A DNA stretch of 64,000 bases. It comes from Paracoccus sp. S-4012 (GTDB taxonomy: Bacteria; Pseudomonadota; Alphaproteobacteria; Rhodobacterales; Rhodobacteraceae). The position numbers and the translations under genes were made by a program. Where the stretch lies: NCBI RefSeq assembly GCF_009674885.1, contig NZ_WKKA01000002.1, forward strand, positions 1-64,000. The letters run 5' to 3'. Positions 34,424 to 44,468 of the stretch are shown in pieces; position 1 is the stretch's first letter; each line of letters starts with the position of its first letter. The notes under the pieces were generated by a model. It was not told where the DNA came from, did not search any database, and was given only the letters and a program-made list of their open reading frames with translations.

Positions 34424-35776
34424 ATGTTCGACAAGATCCTGATCGCCAACCGCGGCGAGATCGCGCTGCGCGTGGTGCGCGCCTGCCGCGAGATGGGCAT
34501 CCGCTCGGTCGCCGTGCATTCGACCGCCGACAACGATGCCATGCATGTCCGCATGGCCGACGAGTCGGTCTGCATCGGCCCGCCCCCGTCCTCGGCCAGC
34601 TACCTCTCGATCCCGGCCATCGTCGCCGCCTGCGAGATCACCGGCGCGCAGGCGATCCATCCCGGCTACGGGTTCCTGTCCGAGAACGCGAGTTTCGTGC
34701 AGGTGCTGGAGGATCACGGCATCACCTTCATCGGCCCCACGGCCGAGCATATCCGCATCATGGGCGACAAGATCACCGCCAAGGAGACGGCGAAGGCCCT
34801 CGGCATCCCGGTGGTCCCCGGCTCGGAGGGCGGCGTGCCCGACTTCGAGACCGCGCGGCGGGTGGCCGAGGAGATCGGCTATCCGGTCATCATCAAGGCC
34901 ACGGCGGGCGGCGGCGGGCGGGGCATGAAGGTCGCGGCCGATGCAGGCGCGCTCGAGGTCGCCTTCCGCACCGCGCGGGCCGAGGCCAAGGCGGCCTTCG
35001 GCAATGACGAGGTCTATATCGAGAAATACCTGCAGCGCCCGCGGCATATCGAGATCCAGGTCTTCGGCGACGGCCGCGGCAATGCCGTCCATCTGGGCGA
35101 GCGCGACTGCTCCCTGCAGCGCCGCCACCAGAAGGTGCTGGAGGAAGCGCCCGGCCCGGCCATCACGGATGAGCAGCGCGACGAGATCGGCCGCATCTGC
35201 GCCGATGCCGTCGCGCGCATCAACTACATCGGCGCCGGCACCATCGAGTTCCTGTTCGAGGACGGCGAGTTCTACTTCATCGAGATGAACACCCGCCTGC
35301 AGGTCGAGCATCCGGTGACCGAGGCCGTCTACGGCGTCGACCTGGTGCGCGAGCAGATCCGGGTCGCGGCGGGCGGGCCGATGGAGTTCCGGCAGGAGGC
35401 CCTGATCCCCCGCGGCCACGCCATCGAGGTCCGCATCAACGCCGAGAAGCTGCCGAACTTTGCCCCCTCGCCGGGGCGGATCAGCCAGTATCACGCGCCG
35501 GGCGGCCTCGGCGTCCGCATGGACAGCGCGCTCTACGACGGCTACCGCATCCCGCCCTATTACGACAGCCTGATCGGCAAGCTGATCGTCCACGGGCGCG
35601 ACCGGCCCGAGGCTCTGGCGCGGCTGAAGCGCGCGCTGGGCGAGCTGATCGTGGACGGCGTCGATACCACCGTGCCCTTGTTCCAGGCGCTGCTGGCCGA
35701 GCCCGACATCCAGCGGGGCGACTATTCGATCCACTGGCTCGAGCGGTGGCTCGCCGCCAACCTGGCCGAAGGCTGA
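34424..35776 (+). CDS. accC: Acetyl-CoA carboxylase biotin carboxylase subunit
   Basis: 450 residues, typical length. ATP-grasp features: [78 protein letters not shown] and [12 protein letters not shown]. It carboxylates the biotin of AccB using ATP and bicarbonate. It is cotranscribed with accB and probably followed by aat, 16 bases downstream. Confidence 0.97.
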   Translation: MFDKILIANRGEIALRVVRACREMGIRSVAVHSTADNDAMHVRMADESVCIGPPPSSASYLSIPAIVAACEITGAQAIHPGYGFLSENASFVQVLEDHGITFIGPTAEHIRIMGDKITAKETAKALGIPVVPGSEGGVPDFETARRVAEEIGYPVIIKATAGGGGRGMKVAADAGALEVAFRTARAEAKAAFGNDEVYIEKYLQRPRHIEIQVFGDGRGNAVHLGERDCSLQRRHQKVLEEAPGPAITDEQRDEIGRICADAVARINYIGAGTIEFLFEDGEFYFIEMNTRLQVEHPVTEAVYGVDLVREQIRVAAGGPMEFRQEALIPRGHAIEVRINAEKLPNFAPSPGRISQYHAPGGLGVRMDSALYDGYRIPPYYDSLIGKLIVHGRDRPEALARLKRALGELIVDGVDTTVPLFQALLAEPDIQRGDYSIHWLERWLAANLAEG

Positions 35777-35792
35777 CCGAGGGCCGCGCGCG

Positions 35793-36425
35793 GTGGAGGG
35801 CCTAACGCCGCAGTTGATGCTGCGCGCCTATGCCGCCGGCATCTTCCCCATGGCCGATGCCGCCGACGACCCGGGCCTGCACTGGATCGACCCGCCCTTC
35901 CGCGGCGTCCTGCCGGTCGGCGGCATCCACGCCTCGCGCTCGCTGCGCCGCAGCCTGCGCCGCGGCGGCTGGTCGGCAACCCTGAACGCGCGCTTCGAGG
36001 CGGTGGTGGACGCCTGCGCCGACCGGCCCGAGACCTGGATCAACGCACCGCTGCGCGGCCTCTACCGCGAGCTTCACGCGATGGGCTTCGCCCATTCGCT
36101 GGAGGTCTGGCGCGAGGGCGAGCTTGCCGGGGGCACCTTCGGCATCGCGCTCGGCGGCGCGTGGTTCGGCGAGAGCATGTTCTCGGCCCGGACCGACGGC
36201 TCGAAGCTGGCGCTGCTGTGGCTGTCGCATCAGCTGGGCCGCTGCGGCTTCCGCCTCTTCGACACGCAGTTTTCGACGCCGCATCTCGAAAGCCTCGGCG
36301 GGCGCGAGATCTCGCGCCGGGCCTACCGCGCGGCGCTGTCCTCGGCATTGTCGGTGCCGGCCTCGCTCTCCGGCCCGCTGCCGGAGGCCGCCGCGTTGCT
36401 GCAGGAAACGACCCAGATGTCGTAG
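35793..36425 (+). CDS. aat: Leucyl/phenylalanyl-tRNA-protein transferase
   Basis: 210 residues from a GTG at 35793. Family motifs: LMLRAYAAGIFPMADAADDP, WIDPPFRGVLP, ETWINAPLRGLYRELHAMGF, SLEVWREGELAGGTFGIALG, FGESMFSARTDGSKLALLWL and FDTQFSTPHLESLGG. It attaches Leu or Phe to proteins with N-terminal Arg or Lys, making N-degrons for ClpS/ClpAP. Its last 103 bases overlap the 3' end of the convergent DUF2155 gene. Confidence 0.95.
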   Translation: MEGLTPQLMLRAYAAGIFPMADAADDPGLHWIDPPFRGVLPVGGIHASRSLRRSLRRGGWSATLNARFEAVVDACADRPETWINAPLRGLYRELHAMGFAHSLEVWREGELAGGTFGIALGGAWFGESMFSARTDGSKLALLWLSHQLGRCGFRLFDTQFSTPHLESLGGREISRRAYRAALSSALSVPASLSGPLPEAAALLQETTQMS

Positions 36426-36814
36426 CGGGCGTCATCGAGGGCCGAGATCGCGGGCGATGAGGCGATCATCCAGCCGCTGAACACGGTATGCCGGGCGACG
36501 GTGTCGGTGATGGTCAGCGCGGCGAAGGCGTCGGACCCGGGGTCGTCCACCGGATAACGGCACTCACCCAAACGGACCTCGAGCCGGCCGAAGCGCACCG
36601 CCTCGCCGGTTTCGAGGGTCAGGTCGGTGGTGGTGCCCTTGATCTTGTCGAGGCCGCGCAGCACCGCCACCGTCCCGCGGGCCGCGGCAGCGGCGGCGGC
36701 CTCGGCCGAGCCGCCGCCGTGACGGTCAGGCCGCGGCTGCGGCTGCGCGAGGGCGGGCGTGGCGAGTAGCAGCAGGCAGACCGCTGCGAGGCTATTCCGG
36801 CTGCCAGGCGTCAT
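36323..36814 (-). CDS. DUF2155 domain-containing secreted protein
   Basis: 163 residues: a signal peptide ([16 protein letters not shown]), a low-complexity Ala stretch, then the DUF2155 domain ([48 protein letters not shown]). Two cysteines (ECRYP and VVSCS) probably pair. The family is found in alphaproteobacteria and its function is unknown. The start overlaps the NDUFA12 gene by 23 bases. A 24-residue Ser/Glu/Ala tail after the domain lies antisense to aat. Confidence 0.88.
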   Translation of the reverse strand: MTPGSRNSLAAVCLLLLATPALAQPQPRPDRHGGGSAEAAAAAAARGTVAVLRGLDKIKGTTTDLTLETGEAVRFGRLEVRLGECRYPVDDPGSDAFAALTITDTVARHTVFSGWMIASSPAISALDDARYDIWVVSCSNAAASGSGPESEAGTDNAEDSAAR

Positions 36815-37163
36815 AGTCGCGCCGGCGCAGCGGCACCGCGTTCACCAGCGAGCCGTCGGGATGGTAGGCGCCGGGCGTTCCGGTGAGGTTCGGCTGCGCC
36901 GGAAGCTCCCACCGCTGGCGCGGCAGCGGCGCCTCGGTCGGCGGCAGCTCGAAGGTGTGGTGCAGCCAGCCGTGCCATTCCGGCGGCACGGTCGAGGCCT
37001 CGGCCTCGGCGGCATAGATCACCCAGCGGCGGCCGTTTGCGGACTGGTAATAGGCGTTGCCCAGCGAGTCCTCGCCCACCCTGTTGCCGTGGCGCCAGGT
37101 GTGGAAACGGGTGTTCAGCGTCTGGCGGTCCCACCAGCCGAAAACTCTGCTCCAGAAGCTCAC
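36792..37163 (-). CDS. NDUFA12-family NADH:ubiquinone oxidoreductase subunit
   Basis: 123 residues matching the NDUFA12 (B17.2/Nqo-accessory) family: [56 protein letters not shown] and a C-terminal [13 protein letters not shown]. It is an accessory subunit of respiratory complex I shared by alphaproteobacteria and mitochondria. It is cotranscribed with DUF2155, a pairing common in this group. Confidence 0.95.
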   Translation of the reverse strand: MSFWSRVFGWWDRQTLNTRFHTWRHGNRVGEDSLGNAYYQSANGRRWVIYAAEAEASTVPPEWHGWLHHTFELPPTEAPLPRQRWELPAQPNLTGTPGAYHPDGSLVNAVPLRRRDYDAWQPE

Positions 37164-37309
37164 GCGCGTCCTCCGGCTGCAAGCACTCGCGCCGGGTATG
37201 GCGCAAGCCCCGGCCGAGGTCCAGCCCGCTCTGGCGCGGCGGGACGCGCCGCGTTATCTCGTCGTAAGGACGCGCGCTTCGGGACGACCGGCAGGCAGGA
37301 CCGCGATAC

Positions 37310-37660
37310 ATGGCCGATTACGAATACACCGTCATCCCCTCGCCCCTGCGGGCCGACAAGACGAAGGGCTCGCGCACCCCTGCCGACCGTTTCGCGGCGG
37401 CGCTGGCCGGTGTGCTGAACGACCTCGCCGCGGAGGGGTGGGAGTATGTGCGGGCCGAGACCCTCCCCTCGGAGGAGCGCAGCGGCCTCACGGGGCGCGC
37501 GACGGTCTGGCACAACGTGCTGGTCTTCCGGCGGGCGGCCAGCGGTATCGGGGCGAGGCACCAGGAAGCGCCGCAGCCCGCCCCGCTGGCCCCGCCGTCC
37601 GAGCCGGTTCAGCCCGCAGCAGGCGCCGCCGCCTCGCCGGCGGCGCCGGGCGAACGCTGA
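37310..37660 (+). CDS. DUF4177 domain-containing protein
   Basis: 116 residues. The first about 75 form the DUF4177 domain (YEYTVIPSPLRADKTKG, LNDLAAEGWEYVRAETLP, HNVLVFRR). The rest is a Pro/Ala-rich disordered tail. The function of the family is unknown. It diverges from the NDUFA12 gene and converges on the MATE gene with 4 bases between stops. Confidence 0.85.
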   Translation: MADYEYTVIPSPLRADKTKGSRTPADRFAAALAGVLNDLAAEGWEYVRAETLPSEERSGLTGRATVWHNVLVFRRAASGIGARHQEAPQPAPLAPPSEPVQPAAGAAASPAAPGER

Positions 37661-37664
37661 GACC

Positions 37665-38999
37665 CTACGCGAACGCGCCGGCCGCGCGCTCCACCCGCGG
37701 ATAGTAGAGCGCCATCGTCACCCCGCGGGCGACGAACATGACCATCAGCGCCGCCCAAAGCCCGTGGTTGCCCCAGGTCTGCGGCAGCACGGCGAGCGCC
37801 GGCACATAGACCATCACCGAGGCCGTCATCGACAGCCGCATCTCGCGCGTGAGCGTGGCGCCGGTGAAGATGCCGTCGAAGACCCAGCTCGCGACCCCGA
37901 GGACCGGCGCGAGGGCCGCCCAGACCAGATACTCGCGCGCCGCCTGCCGCACGGTGGGCGAGACCGCCAGAAGGTCGATCAGCGCAGCCCCCGCGGTGAT
38001 GTAGAACACGCCCAGCAGCACCGCGCCGCCAACCGCCCAGAGCGATGTCATCAGCGCCGCCTGCCGCACCCGCGCGGGGCGCCGCGCGCCGATGGATTGC
38101 CCGACCAGCGTCTCGGCCGAGAAGCAGAAGCCGTCGAGCGCGTAGGCGGTCAGCATCAGGAACTGCATCAGCACCTGGTTGGCCGCCAGCACCACGTCGC
38201 CCTGCCCCGCGCCGAGGAAGGTGAAGCTGCTGAAGGTCAGTTGCAGCAGCAGCGACCGCACCATCAGGTCGGCGTTGACCCTGAGCAGCCGCGTCATCGC
38301 CGGACGCTCGAACAGGCCGGTGGTCCGCAGCGCCGCGGCAAGCGGGCGCCGCGCCAGCCACAGCCCGACCGCGAAGCCGCTGTATTCCGCCACCAGCGTC
38401 GCCGCCGCCACCCCCGGCACGCCCCAGCCGATGCCGAGGACGAACCACAGGTCGAGCACGATGTTGACCGCCGTCAGCACCAGTTGCAGCGCCAGCACCG
38501 CGCCGGTCCGCTCGACCCCGATCAGCCAGCCGTTGATCGCGAAAAGGCCGATCATCGCCGGCGCGCCCCAGATGCGGATCTCGAGATACTCGCGCGCCAG
38601 CCCCTCGACGGCCGGGCTGCCCGGCGCGATGCCGAGGGCGAGTCCGAAGAGCGGCCGGTGCAGCAGGATCAGCGCGAGCCCGATGCCGATGCCGATGGCC
38701 AGCGCGCGGGCGAGGTGGCGCCCCGATTCGACCTCGCGCCCGGCGCCGTGGGACTGCGCCACGAGGCCGGTGGTGCCCATCCGCAGGAAGTTGAAGATGA
38801 AGTAGAGCATCCCGAGGATCGTGGCCCCGAGCCCCACGCCGCCGATCGGCTGCGGCGTGCCGAGCTGGCCCACGACGCCGGTATCGACCGCGCCCAGCAG
38901 CGGAATCGCCGCGTTCGACAGCACGATCGGAACCGAGATGGCGAGGATGCGGCGATGCGTCAGCGGCCGCAACGGCGGCGCGGCGGAGGCCTCAGCCAC
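37665..38999 (-). CDS. MATE family efflux transporter (DinF-like)
   Basis: 444 residues starting at GTG 38999, with 12 predicted transmembrane helices in two halves (RILAISVPIVLSNAAIPLLG at the start; LRVNADLMVRSLLLQLTF in the second half). Conserved MATE features include the Asp in TM1-adjacent GAVDTGVVGQLG and a second-half AANQVLMQFL. It exports cationic drugs or metabolites using Na+ or H+. It overlaps the upstream thioesterase gene by 8 bases, so the three minus-strand genes form an operon. Confidence 0.92.
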   Translation of the reverse strand: MAEASAAPPLRPLTHRRILAISVPIVLSNAAIPLLGAVDTGVVGQLGTPQPIGGVGLGATILGMLYFIFNFLRMGTTGLVAQSHGAGREVESGRHLARALAIGIGIGLALILLHRPLFGLALGIAPGSPAVEGLAREYLEIRIWGAPAMIGLFAINGWLIGVERTGAVLALQLVLTAVNIVLDLWFVLGIGWGVPGVAAATLVAEYSGFAVGLWLARRPLAAALRTTGLFERPAMTRLLRVNADLMVRSLLLQLTFSSFTFLGAGQGDVVLAANQVLMQFLMLTAYALDGFCFSAETLVGQSIGARRPARVRQAALMTSLWAVGGAVLLGVFYITAGAALIDLLAVSPTVRQAAREYLVWAALAPVLGVASWVFDGIFTGATLTREMRLSMTASVMVYVPALAVLPQTWGNHGLWAALMVMFVARGVTMALYYPRVERAAGAFA

Positions 39000-39495
39000 G
39001 GCTCGGCATCAGGAAATGCCCGGTCGCCTGGGCGATCAACCGGGCGCGGTTGTCCTGCCAGGCCTCGACATGGACCGAGGCATAGCGCCGCCCCGAGCGC
39101 ACCACCCGCGCCCGCGCATAGGTGTCCCGCGGCAGGCCGGAGCGCAGGTAGTCCACCGTGATGTCGATGGTCTTCGGCAGCCGCGGCAGCGCCGCGGGAA
39201 GCGCCGCATCGGCCGCGACGGCGCCCGATTCCATCTCTTCCCAGAGCGAGGCGAAGGTCAGCTCGACGATGGCCGCGGTCTCGAGAAAGCTGGCCGTCGC
39301 GCCCCCATGCAGCGCCGGCAGCAGCGGATTGCCGATCAGCTTCTGCTGGAACGGCAGCACCGCGGTCAACTCGTCGCCGCGGCGATCGAACTGGATGCCG
39401 AGGAAGCGCAGATAGGGGATCGAGCCGGTGATCGCGGCCAGCATCCCGTCGCGGCGCGACTTGATCCGTTCCAGCGGCTCGTTGCGGTCGGACAT
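38992..39495 (-). CDS. PaaI-family hot-dog thioesterase (copy 2)
   Basis: 167 residues from the ATG at 39495. The hot-dog fold shows the thioesterase motif NPLLPALHGGATASFLETAA, then DITVDYLRSGLPRDTYARAR and HVEAWQDNRARLIAQATGHF. It probably hydrolyses an acyl- or aryl-CoA. It is the second of two adjacent PaaI-type genes, with 4 bases between them. Together with the acyl-CoA genes on the other side of the MerR regulator they suggest CoA-thioester turnover. Confidence 0.88.
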   Translation of the reverse strand: MSDRNEPLERIKSRRDGMLAAITGSIPYLRFLGIQFDRRGDELTAVLPFQQKLIGNPLLPALHGGATASFLETAAIVELTFASLWEEMESGAVAADAALPAALPRLPKTIDITVDYLRSGLPRDTYARARVVRSGRRYASVHVEAWQDNRARLIAQATGHFLMPSRG

Positions 39496-39499
39496 GGGG

Positions 39500-39922
39500 T
39501 CAGCCTGTGTTGGTGAAGGCGCCGGCGGCAGAGGCCACCGGTCGGTCGGGATCCTCGTCCCAGGCGGTCGCGCGGACGAAGACCACGCTGCGGGTCGCGT
39601 GATAACAGACGGCCTTCGCCCGCAACCCCTGCCCCGGCGTCGCACCGCGCATGTAGTCGATCCTGAGGTCGAGCGTCGCGGTGGTCGGCGGCTGGCTCGG
39701 ATGGCTCAGCACCGCCGCGCCGCAGGCGGTGTCGAGCAGCGACGAAACCGCGCCGCCATGGATCACGCCGCTGTGCGGATCGCCCACCAGCGCCTCCGAC
39801 CAGGGCATCACGATCTCGGCCTCGCCCTCGCCCGCCCGCTCGAGACGGAGGTCGAGGGCATGGGCGAAGGGGATCGCCTCGATGAACTGGCGCGCGATGC
39901 GGTTTCTGGTCTCGTCGTCCAC
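39500..39922 (-). CDS. PaaI-family hot-dog thioesterase (copy 1)
   Basis: 140 residues from a GTG at 39922 preceded by AAGGGAACGG; no ATG start fits. Motifs: GDPHSGVIHGGAVSSLLDTA, TLDLRIDYMRGATPGQGLRA and VFVRATAWDED. This is a standard PaaI/YdiI-type acyl-CoA thioesterase. First gene of the minus-strand operon with the second thioesterase and the MATE pump; its promoter region (39923-40058) is shared with the divergent merR gene. Confidence 0.87.
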   Translation of the reverse strand: MDDETRNRIARQFIEAIPFAHALDLRLERAGEGEAEIVMPWSEALVGDPHSGVIHGGAVSSLLDTACGAAVLSHPSQPPTTATLDLRIDYMRGATPGQGLRAKAVCYHATRSVVFVRATAWDEDPDRPVASAAGAFTNTG

Positions 39923-40058
39923 GCTGCCGTTCCCTTGCGGTCCTCGCGCGCGACAGTGGCGCGGGGCCCGGCCCGGCGCAAGCAGGCGCGACCTGCGGTT
40001 GTGATCGACGCCACGGCACCTTACGTTGCCGGTGCAGAGGCAAGAGGGCGGATCGAAG

Positions 40059-40460
40059 ATGCCGGAGACCGGAGGCGAGCTCAGCTTCAAGGAGATGTGC
40101 AGCCGGTTCGACGTCACGCCCCGGACCCTGCGCTATTACGAATACATCGAGCTTCTGAGCCCCCGCAAGGACGGCCGCGCGCGCTTCTACGGCGGGCGCG
40201 AGGTGGCGCGGATGACGCTGATCCTGCGCGGCCGCCGCTTCGGATTCAGCCTCGAGCAGATCCGCCAGTGGCTGGAAATGTACGAGAGCCACGGCACCCG
40301 CGAGCAGTTCGCGACCTTCATCGAGCAGGCCGAGAAGCAGCTGCAGGCCATCGAGGGCCAGATCGCCGAACTCGCGGCGGCGCGCGACGACCTCGCGGCG
40401 CTGCGCGACGAGGCGGCGCGGCTGCGCGAGCAAATGCCGGAACGTCCCGCAAGGCACTGA
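40059..40460 (+). CDS. MerR-family transcriptional regulator
   Basis: 133 residues. Winged helix N-terminus (SFKEMCSRFDVTPRTLRYYE, LLSPRKDGRARFYGGREVAR) and a C-terminal coiled coil (EQAEKQLQAIEGQIAELAAA) that dimerises the protein. No metal-binding cysteine loop is present. MerR proteins of this type next to acyl-CoA dehydrogenase genes control fatty-acid or branched-chain amino acid degradation in proteobacteria. It probably controls both the downstream block and the divergent thioesterase operon. Confidence 0.9.
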   Translation: MPETGGELSFKEMCSRFDVTPRTLRYYEYIELLSPRKDGRARFYGGREVARMTLILRGRRFGFSLEQIRQWLEMYESHGTREQFATFIEQAEKQLQAIEGQIAELAAARDDLAALRDEAARLREQMPERPARH

Positions 40461-40573
40461 CGCAGCGTCCCGATGACGCAGGCGCGGCGCTGGCCTAGGC
40501 TTGGAGTGAAGTGACCGGAAACGGCGCCCGCCACGCCGCCCCGCCGTCCGATAGCACCGCAGGAGCCTGAGTG

Positions 40574-42346
40574 ATGCCGAGCTACACCGCCCCCGTCCGT
40601 GACCTGCAGTTCGTCCTCCACGATGTGCTGGGAATTGCCGAGAGCGGGCTGCCCGGCCATGAGGAACTGGACCGCGACTTCACCGCGGCGATCCTCGAGG
40701 CCGCGGGCCAGCTCGCCTCCGGGATGCTGGCGCCGCTGAACCGGGTCGGCGACCGCGAGGGCTGCCGGCTGGAGAACGGCGTTGTCCGCACGCCCGAGGG
40801 CTTCAAGGCGGCCTTCGATCAGGTGCGCGAGGCCGGCTGGACCGCGCTCGACTGCGATCCCGAATACGGCGGCCAGGGGATGCCCTACGTCCTCGGCCTC
40901 GCCACCGGCGAGATCTTCGTCAGCGCGAACATGGCCTTCAACATGTATCAGGGCCTGACCCACGGCGCCTATTCGGCCATCCACGCGCATGGCACCGAGG
41001 CGCAGAAGCAGGCATGGCTGCCGAAGCTCGTGAGCTGCGAGTGGACCGGCACCATGAACCTGACCGAGCCGCATTGCGGCACCGACCTCGGGATGTTGAG
41101 GACGAAGGCCGAGCCGCAGCCAGACGGCAGCTACCTCATCACCGGGCAGAAGATCTTCATCTCGGCCGGCGACCATGACCTGGCCGAGAACGTGGTCCAC
41201 CTGGTGCTGGCGAAGGCGCCGGGTGGCGGCGAGGGAACGCGCGGGATCAGCCTTTTCATCGTGCCGAAGGTCCTGGTGAACGGGGACGGCTCGCTTGGCG
41301 CGCGCAACGCGGTCAGCGTCGGCAAGCTCGAGGAGAAGATGGGCATCCACGGCAACGCCACCTGCGTCATGAACTACGACGGCGCGCGCGGCTGGCTGCT
41401 GGGCGACCTGCACAAGGGCATGCGCGCCATGTTCACCATGATGAACGAAGCCCGCGTCGGCGTCGCGCTGCAGGGCTATGCGGTGGCCGAGGCCGCCTAC
41501 CAGAATGCGGTGAGCTACGCCAAGGACCGGCTGCAGGGACGCGCCGTGACCGGGGCGGAGAACCCCGACGGCCCGGCCGATCCCATCATCGTCCACCCCG
41601 ATGTGCGGCGCATGCTGATGGACCAGAAGGCCTTCGTCGAGGGCGCCCGCGCCTTCGCCGCCTGGGGCGCGCAGCTGATCGACCGCGCCCGGCACGGCGA
41701 TACGGAGGCCGAGGGCCTCGTCTCGCTGCTGACGCCGGTGGCCAAGGGTTTCCTGACCGACAAGGGCTTCGAGGCGACGGTGCAGGCCCAGCAGGTCTTC
41801 GGCGGCCACGGCTATATCGAGGAATGGGGCATGTCGCAGTTCGTCCGAGACGCCCGCATCGCCATGATCTACGAGGGCGCGAACGGCATCCAGGCCCTCG
41901 ACCTCGTCGGCCGCAAGCTGGCGGCCGAGGGCGGCAAGCCTGCGATGGCGTTCTTCGAGATGGTGAAGGGCTTCATCCGGGAGCACGAGGGCGACGCCGC
42001 GCTGAAGGAGAGCGTGCTCGACCCGCTCAGGGCCGGGTCGAAGGACCTGCAGGCAGCGATGATGTTCTTCATGGAACGCGGCATGAAGAGCCCGAACGAC
42101 GCGCTGGCCGGGGCCACGGATTTCCTGCACCTTTTCGGCCATGTCGCGCTCGGCTTCATGTGGGCGCGCATGGCGGTAGCGGCGCAGGCGGGGCTGAACC
42201 GCGGCGAGGACCGCGCGTTCCATGAGGCCAAACTCGCCACCGCGCGCTACTACATGGCGCGGCAACTGCCCGCGACGGCGATCCACCTGGCGCGCATCCG
42301 CTCGGGCGGGGAGGTGGTGATGGCGCTGCCGGCCGAGGCGTTCTGA
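40574..42346 (+). CDS. Acyl-CoA dehydrogenase (DmdC-like, long form)
   Basis: 590 residues. FAD-dependent ACAD core: [48 protein letters not shown] and the catalytic-Glu region [19 protein letters not shown], plus the extra C-terminal domain of the about 600-residue subgroup. That subgroup includes 3-methylmercaptopropionyl-CoA dehydrogenase (DmdC) and long-chain enzymes. Context with a thiolase and FadB-type fusion favours a fatty acyl substrate. The ATG at 40574 directly follows an in-frame GTG at 40571. Confidence 0.92.
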   Translation: MPSYTAPVRDLQFVLHDVLGIAESGLPGHEELDRDFTAAILEAAGQLASGMLAPLNRVGDREGCRLENGVVRTPEGFKAAFDQVREAGWTALDCDPEYGGQGMPYVLGLATGEIFVSANMAFNMYQGLTHGAYSAIHAHGTEAQKQAWLPKLVSCEWTGTMNLTEPHCGTDLGMLRTKAEPQPDGSYLITGQKIFISAGDHDLAENVVHLVLAKAPGGGEGTRGISLFIVPKVLVNGDGSLGARNAVSVGKLEEKMGIHGNATCVMNYDGARGWLLGDLHKGMRAMFTMMNEARVGVALQGYAVAEAAYQNAVSYAKDRLQGRAVTGAENPDGPADPIIVHPDVRRMLMDQKAFVEGARAFAAWGAQLIDRARHGDTEAEGLVSLLTPVAKGFLTDKGFEATVQAQQVFGGHGYIEEWGMSQFVRDARIAMIYEGANGIQALDLVGRKLAAEGGKPAMAFFEMVKGFIREHEGDAALKESVLDPLRAGSKDLQAAMMFFMERGMKSPNDALAGATDFLHLFGHVALGFMWARMAVAAQAGLNRGEDRAFHEAKLATARYYMARQLPATAIHLARIRSGGEVVMALPAEAF

Positions 42347-42355
42347 GGGGGGACC

Positions 42356-42985
42356 ATGACCGCGCAACTCTGGTGCTTCGGCGAGAGCGGCAACGCCTAC
42401 AAGGCGGCGCTGACGCTGGAACTGTCCGGCTACGACTGGGAGCCGGTGAAGGTCGATTTCTTCGGCGGCGAGACCCGGACGCCGGACTACCGCGTGCTGA
42501 ACGCGATGGGCGAGGCGCCGGTCTTCCGCGAGGGCGCCCTGACGCTGACGCAGTCGGCGGTGATCCAGCTGCATGTGGCGGATCGGACCGGCCGCTTCGG
42601 CGGCAGCGACCGCAACGAGGTGCTGCGCTGGCTCTTCTGGGACAACCACAAGCTCTCGGGCGTGGCCGGGATGACGCGGTTTCTGGCCAACTTCCTGTCG
42701 GAGGAGAAGCGTCCGGCGGAGGTGATCGAGTTCAACAAGGGCCGCCTGAAGGCCACTTACAAGGTGCTCGACCAGCATCTTCAGACCCGCGACTGGGTCG
42801 CGGATGCCGCGCCCACGATCGCGGATTTCGCCTGCTGCGGCTATCTCTACTACCCCGAGCCTTTCGGCTTCGACCGCGCCGAGTGGCCCGCGATCAATGC
42901 TTGGCTCGACCGCCTCGCCGCGCTGCCGGGCTGGAAACATCCCTATGACCTGATGCCGGGCCGTCCGTCGGACCGGGGGCTGTGA
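42356..42985 (+). CDS. Glutathione S-transferase family protein
   Basis: 209 residues: N-domain LWCFGESGNAYKAALTLELS, GEAPVFREGALTLTQSAVIQ; C-domain VLDQHLQTRDWVADAAPTIA, with a final DRLAALPGWKHPYDLMPG. It lies 9 bases after the acyl-CoA dehydrogenase within the fatty-acid block. A GST in this position is common in Rhodobacterales beta-oxidation clusters, but its reaction there is unknown. A 10-bp stem-loop after it (43056-43082) may end the transcript. Confidence 0.9.
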   Translation: MTAQLWCFGESGNAYKAALTLELSGYDWEPVKVDFFGGETRTPDYRVLNAMGEAPVFREGALTLTQSAVIQLHVADRTGRFGGSDRNEVLRWLFWDNHKLSGVAGMTRFLANFLSEEKRPAEVIEFNKGRLKATYKVLDQHLQTRDWVADAAPTIADFACCGYLYYPEPFGFDRAEWPAINAWLDRLAALPGWKHPYDLMPGRPSDRGL

Positions 42986-43016
42986 TGCCAGTCGCGGCGA
43001 GGGTCGCACCGTCAAG

Positions 43017-43224
43017 ACGCCTCCGGCGGGGGTATTTGACGACAGAAGAAGATCAGCCGCGGCGGCGTCGTTCCGCCGCGGCCTTCTCCTGTCGCGGTCA
43101 TCGGCTCCCCAGCCTGTACCGCGGCGTCGGTTGTCGCATGCGCGGGTTATTTTCCCATGAACCGGCCCCATCTTTCTTCTGTCCGGAAATACCCCGCGGG
43201 GGTGCGGGGGCGCTAAGCCCCCGC
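43017..43224. repeat. Intergenic region with two family-B repeats and a terminator-like hairpin
   Basis: The 271-bp gap between the GST and thiolase genes contains a family-B segment at 43017-43053 (CCGGCGGGGGTATTTGACG, CAGAAGAAG), a perfect 10-bp stem GCCGCGGCGG/CCGCCGCGGC at 43056-43082, and an inverted family-B segment at 43171-43224 (TTTCTTCTGTCCGGAAATACC then GGGGGCGCTAAGCCCCC). The two repeats face each other. No coding potential is seen. Confidence 0.65.
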
Positions 43225-43256
43225 CGCTGCGCCCGCCACGTGAACGAGGTTCGCCG

Positions 43257-44468
43257 ATGACCGACGCCTATATCTTCGACGCCGCCCGCACCCCGCGTGG
43301 CAAGGGCCGCCGCGACGGCAGCCTGCACGAGGTCACCTCGCTCGCCCTCTCGGCCCGGCTGCTGAACGCGATGGCCGAGCGCAACGGGCTCGAGGGCCAT
43401 GCGGTCGAGGACCTGATCTGGGGCAACGTCACTCAGGTTATGGAGCAGGGCGGCTGTCTCGCGCGCTCGGCCGTCCTGATGTCGGACCTCGACGAGCGCA
43501 TCCCGGGGGTCTCGATCAACCGCTTCTGCGCCTCGGGCATGGAGGCGGTGAACCTGGCCGCAAACCAGGTGAAGGCGGGCGCGGGCGAGGCCTATCTCGC
43601 CGGCGGGGTGGAGATGATGGGCCGCGTGGCAATGGGCAGCGACGGGGCCGCGATCGCGGTGGATCCCGCCCTGGCCATGAAGGCCTATTTCGTGCCGCAG
43701 GGGATCAGCGCCGACCTGATCGCCACCGAATACGGCTTCACCCGCGAGGAGGCCGACGCGCTCGCCGTGGAATCGCAGCGCCGCGCGAAGCTCGCCTGGG
43801 ACGAGGGGCGGTTCGACCGCTCGATCGTGCCGGTGCTGGACCAGAACGGGCTGACGATCCTCGAACGCGACGAGCACATGCGGCCCGACACGACTGTGGA
43901 GAGCCTTGCGGGCCTCAAGCCCGCCTTCAAGGAGATGGGCGAGGTGATGCCCGGCTTCGACAAGGTGGCGCTGCTGAAATACCCCCATCTGGAGCGGGTC
44001 GAGCATATCCACCACGCCGGGAACTCGTCCGGGATCGTGGACGGGGCCGCGGCGGTGCTGGTCGGAACGAAGGAATGGGGCGAGGCGCGGGGCCTGACGC
44101 CACGGGCGCGGATCGTGGCGACGGCGAAGATCGGGACCGACCCGACGATGATGTTGACCGGCCCGGTGCCGGTCACGGACCGCGTGCTCGAAGCCGCGGG
44201 CATGGGCATCCGCGACATCGACCTGTTCGAGGTGAACGAGGCTTTCGCCTCGGTCGTGCTGCGCTTCATGCAGGCGTTCCAGGTCGACCCGTCGGTGGTG
44301 AACGTGAACGGCGGCGCGATTGCCATGGGGCATCCGCTGGGCGCCACGGGGGCGATCCTGATCGGCACGCTGCTCGACGAGTTGGAGCGGCAGGACAAGG
44401 AGACCGGGCTCGCGACGCTCTGCGTGGCGAGCGGGATGGGCGCCGCCACGATCATCGAGAGGGTGTGA
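43257..44468 (+). CDS. Acetyl-CoA C-acyltransferase (FadA-type thiolase)
   Basis: 403 residues. Nucleophile in INRFCASGMEAVNLAANQV, then GGVEMMGRVAMGSDG, VNEAFASVVLRFMQAF, GGAIAMGHPLGATGAIL and second cysteine LCVASGMGAATIIERV. It differs from the thiolase at 14.4 kb and fits the degradative type that cleaves 3-ketoacyl-CoA. Its stop overlaps the start of the FadB-type gene (GTGATG), so the two encode the subunits of one beta-oxidation complex. Confidence 0.94.
   Translation: MTDAYIFDAARTPRGKGRRDGSLHEVTSLALSARLLNAMAERNGLEGHAVEDLIWGNVTQVMEQGGCLARSAVLMSDLDERIPGVSINRFCASGMEAVNLAANQVKAGAGEAYLAGGVEMMGRVAMGSDGAAIAVDPALAMKAYFVPQGISADLIATEYGFTREEADALAVESQRRAKLAWDEGRFDRSIVPVLDQNGLTILERDEHMRPDTTVESLAGLKPAFKEMGEVMPGFDKVALLKYPHLERVEHIHHAGNSSGIVDGAAAVLVGTKEWGEARGLTPRARIVATAKIGTDPTMMLTGPVPVTDRVLEAAGMGIRDIDLFEVNEAFASVVLRFMQAFQVDPSVVNVNGGAIAMGHPLGATGAILIGTLLDELERQDKETGLATLCVASGMGAATIIERV

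Noticed and set aside
40187-43171. A 994-codon open frame antisense to the acyl-CoA dehydrogenase and GST genes
   Set aside because: It is opposite clearly recognised enzymes, has an Arg/His/Ala-rich composition and no domain. Long antisense frames are expected where third codon positions are almost all G or C.
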